This document shows positions 1 through 5,438 of a stretch of DNA of 8,981 nucleotides, in pieces. A model generated the notes under the pieces. The model saw only the letters and a program-made list of their open reading frames with translations. It did no database searches and was not told where the DNA came from. Made by a program: the position numbers and the translations under genes. Source of the stretch: CAYIEP01 sp964362515 (lineage in GTDB: Bacteria; Patescibacteriota; Minisyncoccia; UBA6257; UBA9933); NCBI GenBank assembly GCA_964362515.1, contig CAYIEP010000020.1, forward strand, positions 1 to 8,981, read 5' to 3'. How positions within the stretch are numbered: the stretch's first letter is position 1; the number at the start of each line of letters is the position of its first letter.

Positions 1-1
1 A

Positions 2-670
2 AAAATTAAATTTTTCACCCATATCGGCATTTGGGTGTGGCAAAGGGTTTTGTATACTTTATTTGTCGTTTTTGGTTGTGGGGGGGGTGGGGGGGGTAGA
101 GGAGCCGCGGGAGTTTGCACAGGCGGCGGTGGCGGCGGACAAATTGTCATTCGCTCGGTTTCTGTATCAGGCAATGTGGCAGTAACTATCGGCGCGGGCG
201 GCGCGGGGGGAGTTTCAAACAGCACGAATGGTTCCTCCGGCACCGTCTCAACTTTTGGTTCGCTATTGACGGCAAAAGCGGGCGGCGGCGGTTCGTTTAG
301 CTCAGGTCAAACCGCTGGCGGAACTGGTGGAGGTAATACTCCTGTTTCAACACCAATCACTTTTTCAGATTCTGGTTCGAATTCCGGTAATGGGTCTTCT
401 GGCGGCGCGCAAGGAGGAAACGGCAGTGGGACGGTGTCAGATGGTGCTGAAACCCCGAGTTGTCTTACTCGTCCAGCTGGTTACGCCGCCGGTTTTGGTA
501 GCAGCGGCACTGTTAGCGGCATCGCCGGCGGCGGAGGCGGCTCTTATGGTGACGGGGGCAATGGGACTGCTTCAGCCGCTGCAAATTCCGGCGGCGGCGG
601 CGGAGGCAATGCAAACGCCGCCGCGGGCTCCGGCGGCTCCGGCTACGCCGAAGTCTATTGGTTTGAATAA
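2..670 (+). CDS. Glycine-rich C-terminal region of a surface/tail-like protein (5' partial)
   Basis: The frame is open to the left edge, so the gene starts outside the window; a GTG at 35 exists but the frame reads on upstream without a stop. About 222 residues are visible. The first stretch (G-x-W ... YTLFVVF, then a Gly run) resembles the G-x-W-x-x-P-x-G-V beta strand that precedes glycine-rich domains of phage tail-fibre tips and bacterial adhesins. After it come Gly runs of 4-6 residues separated by Ser/Thr/Asn/Ala loops, a VTIGAGGAGG element and a closing GGSGYAEVYWF strand, all typical of that family, whose members can pack as polyglycine-II helices. Three Cys are visible (in FGCGG, GVCTG, PSCLT). 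GC content is far above that of neighbouring genes because of GGC/GGG/GCC codons. An extracellular or surface role is inferred. In such genomes these domains often end large LamG-type proteins, which cannot be checked here. Confidence 0.72.
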   Translation, partial: KIKFFTHIGIWVWQRVLYTLFVVFGCGGGGGGRGAAGVCTGGGGGGQIVIRSVSVSGNVAVTIGAGGAGGVSNSTNGSSGTVSTFGSLLTAKAGGGGSFSSGQTAGGTGGGNTPVSTPITFSDSGSNSGNGSSGGAQGGNGSGTVSDGAETPSCLTRPAGYAAGFGSSGTVSGIAGGGGGSYGDGGNGTASAAANSGGGGGGNANAAAGSGGSGYAEVYWFE

Positions 671-680
671 AAAGTAAAAA

Positions 681-695
681 TGTTATAATTCAGTA
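681..695 (+). promoter_or_regulatory. Extended -10 promoter of gltX, predicted leaderless
   Basis: TG-T-TATAAT (681-689) is a perfect extended -10 element. It ends six bases before the gltX ATG at 696, so transcription would start at or within a base or two of the start codon. No good -35 is seen (TTTGAA at 662-667 is weak) and there is no Shine-Dalgarno sequence. The site lies 11 nt after the stop codon of the glycine-rich gene. Confidence 0.7.
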
Positions 696-2120
696 ATGAC
701 GGAGACTCATAAAAAAATAAGAGTCAGATTCGCGCCGTCTCCAACCGGTTTTCTTCATTTTGGCGGAGCCAGAACCGCTTTATTTAATTGGCTTTTTGCC
801 AAAAATCACAAGGGAGATTTTATTTTAAGAATAGAAGACACCGATAAAAAAAGGTCTTTGCCGGAATACGAAAAAGATTTAATAGACGGGCTTAAATGGC
901 TTGGGCTTGAATGGGACGAAAAACCCCATAAACAATCGGAACGAACAAAGATATACGAAAAGTATCTAAAAAAACTTCTTGACGAAGACAAGGCCTACTA
1001 TTGTTTTTGCTCAAAAGAAGAGCTGGAAAAAGACAGGCAAGCGATGATGGCGCAGGGATTGGCTCCGAAATACAGCGGAAGATGCCGTCATTTATTAAAA
1101 GAAAAAGTCGTTCAAAAATTAAAAAATAAAGAGCAATCGGTAATAAGATTTAAAATTCCTCTCACGGAAGTTGAATTCCACGATTTAATAAGAGGAAAAA
1201 TCGTTTTTAATTCCGAACTGATAGGGGATACTGTTATCGCCAAATCAATCAATTCTCCTGTTTTTATTTTCGCCGGAGTAGTTGATGATTACGAAATGAA
1301 AATAACCCACATTATAAGAGGAGAAGACCATATTTCCAACACGCCGAAACAGATTTTAATCCAAATGGCTTTGGGTTTTGAAACGCCGAAATACGCTCAT
1401 CTTCCTTTGATTTTGGCGCCGGATAAAAGGAAATTATCAAAACGTTATACGGAAATATCGCTTAACGATTTCAGAAAAAACGGATATTTGCCGGAGGCGC
1501 TCATAAATTTTATGGCGCTTTTGGGCTGGCATCCGAAGGAAGACAGAGAGGTATTAACGATAGAAGAATTAATTAAAGAATTTGACATTAGAAGAGTTCA
1601 AAAAGGAGGAGCCATTTTTAATCTTGAAAAACTGGAGTGGCTTAACGCTCAACATATAAAAAATTTGAAAACGGAAATTTTGGCGAAAGAAATAAAAAAG
1701 TTTATTCCGGAAAGCTGGCCGGAAAAAGAAGAAATATTCATAAAAGCCGTTGAAACCGAAAAAAACAGAATGAAAAGATTAACCGATTTTAGGGAATTGG
1801 CTGATTTCTTTTTTGACTTTCCGGATTATGAAACGGAAATTTTATTTTGGAGAGATTTAGACAAAGAAAAAACAAAAAGTAATCTTAAAATAATTTACGA
1901 CGAACTGGAAAAAATATTCAAAGTGGATTTTAACAAAAATAAACTGGAAAACGCCATTATGCCCTTGACCGAGGTTTGGGGCAGAGGAGAGCTTCTCTGG
2001 CCGTTAAGAGTTTCTTTGTCCGGTAAAAGAGCCTCGCCCGGGCCGTTTGAGATAATGGATGTTCTGGGCAAAGAAGAAACCTTAAAAAGAATTAATATGG
2101 CGATTGAAAAATTGGGATAA
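696..2120 (+). CDS. gltX: Glutamyl-tRNA synthetase
   Basis: Class I aminoacyl-tRNA synthetase that attaches glutamate to tRNA-Glu in the cytoplasm, and to tRNA-Gln if non-discriminating. At 474 aa it has the usual length. Visible landmarks: PSPTG 14-18 followed by the HIGH-type motif L-H-F-G (20-23); RIEDTD 45-50; a zinc-knob pattern C103-x-C105-x24-C130-x-H132, with the same spacing as the E. coli enzyme; IRGEDH 207-212; KMSKS-type K-L-S-K-R 246-250; and a C-terminal anticodon-binding region with W-P-L-R-V and a K/R-x-x-x-P-G-P-F-E segment near 435-452. After KLSKR most relatives have HG, here YT, a mild oddity. The start is set by the in-frame ATG six bases after a perfect extended -10. The gene is probably a single transcription unit, because the next ORF has its own promoter. 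Whether it also charges tRNA-Gln (requiring GatCAB) cannot be told from this window. Confidence 0.97.
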   Translation: MTETHKKIRVRFAPSPTGFLHFGGARTALFNWLFAKNHKGDFILRIEDTDKKRSLPEYEKDLIDGLKWLGLEWDEKPHKQSERTKIYEKYLKKLLDEDKAYYCFCSKEELEKDRQAMMAQGLAPKYSGRCRHLLKEKVVQKLKNKEQSVIRFKIPLTEVEFHDLIRGKIVFNSELIGDTVIAKSINSPVFIFAGVVDDYEMKITHIIRGEDHISNTPKQILIQMALGFETPKYAHLPLILAPDKRKLSKRYTEISLNDFRKNGYLPEALINFMALLGWHPKEDREVLTIEELIKEFDIRRVQKGGAIFNLEKLEWLNAQHIKNLKTEILAKEIKKFIPESWPEKEEIFIKAVETEKNRMKRLTDFRELADFFFDFPDYETEILFWRDLDKEKTKSNLKIIYDELEKIFKVDFNKNKLENAIMPLTEVWGRGELLWPLRVSLSGKRASPGPFEIMDVLGKEETLKRINMAIEKLG

Positions 2121-2161
2121 ATTCCTTCCAATCAAAAACTCTTTCTTCAAGAATTTTGGGC

Positions 2162-2196
2162 TTGTCTAATTTCGTAACTCAAAGTACAATTAATCC
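2162..2196 (+). promoter_or_regulatory. Promoter of the 38-aa small ORF, predicted leaderless
   Basis: TTGTCT (2162-2167; 4 of 6 to TTGACA), a 17-bp spacer, then TACAAT (2185-2190; 5 of 6 to TATAAT), which ends six bases before the ATG at 2197. The arrangement repeats the gltX -10-to-ATG distance exactly. There is no Shine-Dalgarno site. Confidence 0.55.
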
Positions 2197-2313
2197 ATGA
2201 ACGACATAACCCAGGCTTTTGTGGTTTTCGCCAAAGCCCTTCTTGGTTTATTAGTAAAAATATTTCAATTCCTTATAGAATTGGCGACTTGGGCGGCCTC
2301 TCGTATCCAGTAG
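2197..2313 (+). CDS. Small hydrophobic protein of 38 residues, function unknown
   Basis: ATG-to-TAG frame of 38 codons that I could not assign to a family. It starts MNDITQ, continues with a hydrophobic/amphipathic stretch from about residue 7 to 34 (AFVVFAKALLG, LLVKIFQFLIEL, then ATWAA), and ends in a short polar S-R-I-Q tail. The two Lys (13, 21) are spaced as in an amphipathic helix, so the chain could be a short membrane helix or a membrane-surface peptide. Support for a real gene comes from the promoter: a -35/-10 pair with 17-bp spacing whose -10 ends six bases before the ATG, as at gltX and the 88-aa gene. It sits alone between gltX and the repeat cluster. A type I toxin-like peptide or a small membrane regulator are possibilities only; nothing in the sequence decides. 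Confidence 0.5.
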   Translation: MNDITQAFVVFAKALLGLLVKIFQFLIELATWAASRIQ

Positions 2314-2399
2314 GGAGTAATATTTAGGTTAGCAAAGATAAGATCAGTTTTGTCGCACAAGGTATATTTTGCGACAAGCTAAATAACTTATCGCAAAAT

Positions 2400-2499
2400 N
2401 NNNNNNNNNNNNNNNNNNNNNNNNNNNNNNNNNNNNNNNNNNNNNNNNNNNNNNNNNNNNNNNNNNNNNNNNNNNNNNNNNNNNNNNNNNNNNNNNNNN
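2400..2499. other. Assembly gap of 100 N
   Basis: Exactly one hundred N, the conventional filler for a gap of unknown length. It lies inside a repeat cluster, which probably caused the assembly break. True length and content are unknown. Confidence 0.98.
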
Positions 2500-2556
2500 C
2501 AAAATCTCCTTGCGACAAAATAAAATATGGTCGTAAAATCTCTTTGCGACGAATAA

Positions 2557-2571
2557 TGCCATAAAGTATCA
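2557..2571 (+). promoter_or_regulatory. Putative extended -10 of murC, predicted leaderless
   Basis: TG-C-CATAAA (2557-2565; hexamer 4 of 6 to TATAAT) ends six bases before the murC ATG, with no Shine-Dalgarno sequence. The hexamer match is weak on its own but the spacing equals that at gltX. The site lies inside the last copy of the upstream repeat. Confidence 0.4.
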
Positions 2572-3957
2572 ATGAAAGAAAAACAAAATATTCATATAAT
2601 CGGAATCGGCGGAATCGGAACCAGCGCCCTAGCCCGCTGGTTTTTGGCTAATAACTATAAAGTGAGCGGTTCGGATATATGCGAATCGGAAATAACCGAA
2701 GATTTAAAAAAAATCGGGGTTAGCATATATGTCGGCCACAAAACATCTAATTTGAATCGTAAAACAATACTTGTAATTCACAGCGCGGCGATATCTGGTG
2801 AAAATCCGGAAATTAAAATAGCCAAAAAACTTAAAATAGATATAAAATCTTATTCGCAAACCATTGGACGAATAATAAAAAAATATCCCAAAACCATTGC
2901 CGTTGCCGGAGCTCACGGGAAAAGCACAACCGCATCGTTGCTCTCTGTGATATTAATCAAAGCTAAACTTAATCCTACGGTAATTATAGGAACTAAGCTT
3001 AAAGAATTCGGCGGAAACGGAGGAAATTTCAGAAACGGTAAAAGCGATTATCTTATTCTTGAAGCGGACGAATATCATAAATCATTTCTGAACTATAGAC
3101 CATTTGGCGCGATAATAACCAACATTGACCGCGAACACTTGGATTTCTATAAAAATTTCGGAAATATTAAAAACGCTTTTTTAAAATTTATATCAAATAT
3201 AAAAACGGGTGGAATTTTAATTTTGAATAAAGACGATAAAAATCTGCGAAGCTTAAAAGAAAAAATAAATAATCCGGTGAAATTAAAAAAGATGACGATA
3301 AAACGATATTCTTTGGCGGACGCTCATCCCATTTTAATTAAAAAAATATCTTCTTCGTTAAAAATATTCGGAAAACACAATATTTCCAACGCTTTAGCGG
3401 TTTATGAAATGTCGAAAGCTCTCGGTATTGAAGAAAAAACAATTTTCGCCGGATTAAAAGAATATAACGGCGCTTGGCGAAGAATGGAATACCGCGGCAA
3501 TTTATCATTAAATACTAAATACCGGATACCGGTCTATGACGATTACGCCCATCACCCGACCGAAATAAAAGCGACTCTTGAAGCTTTTAGAAAAGAATTT
3601 CCCAAAAATTATATAATCTGCGTTTTCCAGCCGCATCAAGAAAAAAGACTCAAGCTTTTATTTAAAGAATTTACCGCGGCTTTCAACGACGCCGACGCCC
3701 TAATTCTTTTAGATATTCATAAAGTTGCCGGAAGAGAATTAAATAAACTATCGCAAAATATTAATTCTAAAATCCTTGCCGAAACCATAAAAAAAAGAAG
3801 CCCCCTTATTAACGTTGTTTATCTCCCCTCCCCTCAAAAACTGCCAAAAATTTTAAGCGATATGTGTCAATCCGCGCCAAGCTCGCATAAATCCGCGTTA
3901 GTGGTAATGATGGGCGCCGGAAACATTTACAAATATACGAATAATTTAGTAAAATGA
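2572..3957 (+). CDS. murC: UDP-N-acetylmuramate--L-alanine ligase
   Basis: Cytoplasmic Mur ligase that adds L-Ala to UDP-MurNAc with ATP, the first step of the peptidoglycan stem peptide. 461 aa, normal for MurC. Three-domain order is visible: N-terminal Rossmann-like UDP-binding domain with G-I-G-G-I-G-T-S (11-18); central ATPase domain with the P-loop AGAHGKSTT (112-120), E-A-D-E (164-167) and TNIDREHLD (183-191); C-terminal domain with YDDYAHHPTE (322-331), FQPH (352-355) and the closing M-M-G-A-G-N-I-Y (446-453). The P-loop reads GAHGKST where many MurC have GTHGKTT, a conservative change. The AHHPTE and FQPH signatures favour MurC over MurD/E/F; Mpl or MurT are less likely given the neighbours and length. 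It heads a two-gene unit with the nuclease-fold gene 7 bp downstream. Confidence 0.93.
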   Translation: MKEKQNIHIIGIGGIGTSALARWFLANNYKVSGSDICESEITEDLKKIGVSIYVGHKTSNLNRKTILVIHSAAISGENPEIKIAKKLKIDIKSYSQTIGRIIKKYPKTIAVAGAHGKSTTASLLSVILIKAKLNPTVIIGTKLKEFGGNGGNFRNGKSDYLILEADEYHKSFLNYRPFGAIITNIDREHLDFYKNFGNIKNAFLKFISNIKTGGILILNKDDKNLRSLKEKINNPVKLKKMTIKRYSLADAHPILIKKISSSLKIFGKHNISNALAVYEMSKALGIEEKTIFAGLKEYNGAWRRMEYRGNLSLNTKYRIPVYDDYAHHPTEIKATLEAFRKEFPKNYIICVFQPHQEKRLKLLFKEFTAAFNDADALILLDIHKVAGRELNKLSQNINSKILAETIKKRSPLINVVYLPSPQKLPKILSDMCQSAPSSHKSALVVMMGAGNIYKYTNNLVK

Positions 3958-3964
3958 AAACGCC

Positions 3965-4741
3965 GTGAATTATTTTAACCTCAAACATTTTAAAAGCATT
4001 GCCGGATATGAAATAGATGATTTTTGGTATCCCAGGGTTACCAAAATTATAGACATAAAGGCCAAGCCGGCTCTTTATCGGTTTTACGCGGAAATGAATA
4101 ATTTTAAAGAAGGAGAGGATGTTAAAAATAAGTCCGCCAGCGAAGGAACTCTTATTCACGAAACAATAGAAGCGATTCTTATTGGCAAAAATCCCCAGAT
4201 TGACCCGTTAATAGCGCCGTCCGTAAAGGCCTTTTTTGATTTTATTGAACAAAAAAACATTCAAGTCGATCCGGAATTTGTTGAAAAACGGGTTGTTAAT
4301 TACGATGAAAAATATGCCGGCACGATAGACGCCATGGCTTTGATAGACGGAAAATTCGGAGTTTTGGACATTAAAACCTCAATGGCTATTTACAGGGATT
4401 ATAATCTTCAAACCGCCGCTTATATGGGAGCGCTTGAAAAAGAATTTAAAAATCTTCAAACAAGCTGGATTTTAAGAATTGACCAAATAAGAAAATGTTT
4501 AAATTGCGAAGCCACTCTTCGAGAAAAAGGCGGAAGAAAAAAAATAAAACTTCCCTGGAACGGCAAGAGCTATGATACTAAGGCTAAAAATTGCGAACAT
4601 TTCTGGTTGGAGTTAAAAGGCGAAATAGAACTTAAAGAATTCCCCTACTGGCAAAATGATTATAAAGCTTTTTTGGGAGCGAAAAAACTTTGGGAATGGG
4701 AAAACGAGCATTGGTTAAAACAAGCCGGATATTTATTGTAA
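3965..4741 (+). CDS. PD-(D/E)XK nuclease-fold protein with a Cys/His cluster
   Basis: 258 aa with the motif order of RecB/Cas4-like PD-(D/E)XK nucleases: G-T-L-I-H-E (61-66, His65), G-T-I-D-A (119-123, Asp122), G-V-L-D-I-K-T (132-138, Asp135 and Lys137), and Y-N-L-Q-T-A-A-Y (146-153, Gln149 and Tyr153). All expected metal and catalytic positions are present, so an active DNA nuclease is inferred. A C-terminal insert carries C178-x2-C181 and C210-x-H212, which could hold Zn; Cas4 and AddB-type relatives use Cys for a 4Fe-4S cluster, but the spacing differs. The start is uncertain: GTG 3965 is the first candidate after an in-frame TAA at 3950, and no ATG fits. The ATG overlapping the murC stop is in another frame. 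It is probably translated from the murC transcript. No Cas or Add partner is nearby, so substrate and pathway are unknown. Confidence 0.75.
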   Translation: MNYFNLKHFKSIAGYEIDDFWYPRVTKIIDIKAKPALYRFYAEMNNFKEGEDVKNKSASEGTLIHETIEAILIGKNPQIDPLIAPSVKAFFDFIEQKNIQVDPEFVEKRVVNYDEKYAGTIDAMALIDGKFGVLDIKTSMAIYRDYNLQTAAYMGALEKEFKNLQTSWILRIDQIRKCLNCEATLREKGGRKKIKLPWNGKSYDTKAKNCEHFWLELKGEIELKEFPYWQNDYKAFLGAKKLWEWENEHWLKQAGYLL

Positions 4742-4756
4742 GTGCGTAAAAATACA

Positions 4757-4776
4757 TGCGCGCGGGGTGGCGCGCG
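4757..4776 (-). terminator. GC hairpin, candidate terminator for the minus-strand gene
   Basis: GCGCGC (4758-4763), a 6-nt loop, GCGCGC (4770-4775). Read on the minus strand, the stem is followed by AUGUAUUUUUA (U-run 4752-4748), so it could end transcription of the 55-aa membrane protein gene just before the 3' end of the opposing nuclease-fold gene. On the plus strand no U-run follows. Confidence 0.45.
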
Positions 4777-4786
4777 CCTTAACAAC

Positions 4787-4849
4787 AAAGAACCCATGGT
4801 CCCGTGCTAAGAGTTTTTAGTACCTCATACTCTTGGCGCGGGGTTCTTT
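4787..4849 (+). terminator. Long two-part hairpin, terminator or structured RNA
   Basis: AAAGAAC (4787-4793) pairs with GTTCTTT (4843-4849) and, inside it, a continuous 14-bp stem joins 4801-4814 to 4829-4842 around a 14-nt loop; a 7-nt bulge CCATGGT (4794-4800) sits on the 5' side only. Two of the inner pairs are U-G wobbles on the plus strand and would be A-C mismatches on the minus strand, so the structure favours a plus-strand RNA. The U-rich closing arm suits an intrinsic terminator for the murC-nuclease unit. Its 3' edge overlaps the stop codon of the convergent gene. A stand-alone small RNA is possible. Confidence 0.55.
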
Positions 4850-5015
4850 ATAATTCAGAATTTTTTTCTATAATTATCGGCGGTTTGGAAAATTCTTTAT
4901 TTACCAAATAGCCCAGTCCGAAACTTAAAGAGCTGATTAAAAAAATCAAAATAAAAATAATGATCTCTTTTCGGCGTTTTATCAGTAATTCTTTTATTTT
5001 TGAAATATTTGACAT
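4848..5015 (-). CDS. Small single-pass membrane protein, 55 residues
   Basis: Function unknown. From the ATG at 5015 the chain has a basic N-terminus (K6, K8, K13, R14, R15, K16), one clear membrane helix at about residues 18-38 (IIIFILIFLISSLSFGLGYL), and a short outer tail containing P-P-I-I-I-E-K. By the positive-inside rule the N-terminus is cytoplasmic. An upstream in-frame ATG (5048) would add 11 residues, but 5015 gives the more typical membrane-anchor N-terminus and has a weak -10-like TACCAT six bases upstream. The helix and tail resemble the signal anchor of the S41 protease in this window (S-F-x-L-G-Y then P-x-x-I-I). I recall similar anchors in Patescibacteria, some at the N-terminus of longer exported proteins, so this could be a complete small protein or a shortened remnant. 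Confidence 0.6.
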   Translation of the reverse strand: MSNISKIKELLIKRRKEIIIFILIFLISSLSFGLGYLVNKEFSKPPIIIEKNSEL

Positions 5016-5156
5016 AATTTTATGGTAAGTGTAGAATGTAAATATCAAAATGTAAAATGACGGTTCAAAATATTTAAATTATTTTAAACTTAAATCCATC
5101 TTTAATTTTACATTGTCGTTTTGATTTTTTAATTTTAAATTTGAGTAATAACGAAT
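5016..5156. other. AT-rich intergenic region with inverted repeats, promoters of divergent genes
   Basis: Very AT-rich spacer between the minus-strand membrane protein and rpmA. AATGTAAAAT (5049-5058) is repeated inverted as ATTTTACATT (5105-5114), with ATCAAAA (5043-5049) matching TTTTGAT further out (5119-5125), so the two flanks are imperfect mirror copies around an AT-rich centre. The rpmA promoter must lie here; the best -10-like site near the ATG is TAATAA (5146-5151), with TTGATT (5121-5126) 19 bp upstream as a weak -35. No Shine-Dalgarno precedes rpmA. Confidence 0.4.
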
Positions 5157-5438
5157 ATGGCGCATACCAAATCCGCGGGTTCAACTAAATTAGGAAGGGA
5201 TTCCATAGGCAGACGTTTAGGCGTTAAAAGACAGCACGGCCAAGGCGTTAACGCCGGAGAAGTCTTAATTAGACAAAGAGGGACAAAATATGTTCCCGGT
5301 TTCAACGTCGGCAGAGGGAAGGACGACACTCTTTACGCCTTAAAAAAGGGGGTTATTGAATTTGTTTCAAAAAAGAAAACCAGATTTGACGGGAACACAA
5401 GATATATTAAGGTGATTAATGTTCTTCCGGCTCAATAA
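5157..5438 (+). CDS. rpmA: Large-subunit ribosomal protein bL27
   Basis: 93-aa ribosomal protein whose N-terminal tail reaches the peptidyl-transferase centre and helps place tRNA. The family pattern is clear: MAHTKSAGSTKLGRDS start, R-R-L-G-V-K-R, the A-G-E-V-L-I-R-Q-R-G-T-K-Y core (38-50), P-G-x-N-V-G-R-G-K-D-D-T-L-Y-A-L and a basic C-terminal strand region. It begins directly at MAH, without the cleaved N-terminal extension found in Firmicutes. In most bacteria rpmA follows rplU (bL21); no rplU lies beside it here. Its last 23 bases, including the stop codon, overlap the 3' end of convergent rplI, so no terminator can lie between the two genes and their transcripts must overlap. Confidence 0.96.
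   Translation: MAHTKSAGSTKLGRDSIGRRLGVKRQHGQGVNAGEVLIRQRGTKYVPGFNVGRGKDDTLYALKKGVIEFVSKKKTRFDGNTRYIKVINVLPAQ

Larger units (their letters stand above)
2314..2571. repeat. Cluster of TTGCGACAA-type repeats around an assembly gap
   Basis: Five visible copies of a short element with core TTGCGAC(A)AAA lie on both sides of the N block: inverted at about 2348-2362 (TTTTGTCGCACAAGG), direct at 2366-2378, inverted at 2387-2399, and two direct tandem copies beginning at 2501 and 2535 (AAAATCTC then C or T then TTGCGAC, 15 of 16 bases alike, period 34). Adjacent inverted copies form competing hairpins: TTGTCGCA 2350-2357 with TGCGACAA 2370-2377 (perfect 8 bp), and 2366-2378 with 2387-2399 (12 of 13 bp, 8-nt loop). 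The array reaches the murC promoter. No protein gene is supported here; minus-strand frames across the Ns are artefacts. Confidence 0.7.

Noticed and set aside
16..37. CACCCA/TGGGTG hairpin at the left edge
   Set aside because: Six pairs around a 10-nt loop inside an open coding frame with no U-run after it; likely chance.
327..677. Alternative frame of 116 codons over the glycine-rich gene
   Set aside because: It is a shadow of the GC-rich glycine codons; the Gly-rich frame has the recognisable domain pattern and C-terminal strand.
2121..2160. Terminator after gltX
   Set aside because: Only 5-bp complementarities (ATTGG/CCAAT, TTCTT/AAGAA) without a U-run; no credible intrinsic terminator.
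2500..2567. CRISPR array at the repeat cluster
   Set aside because: Copies alternate in orientation on the left, the direct copies are only partly alike beyond 16 bases, the spacing is about 18 bases, and no cas gene is present. The PD-(D/E)XK protein resembles Cas4 in fold motifs only.
2324..2572. Minus-strand open frames running across the N block, with repeated FCRKEIL-like words
   Set aside because: They cross 100 unknown bases and their repeated words are only the translation of the short DNA repeats; no start signal or protein family supports them.
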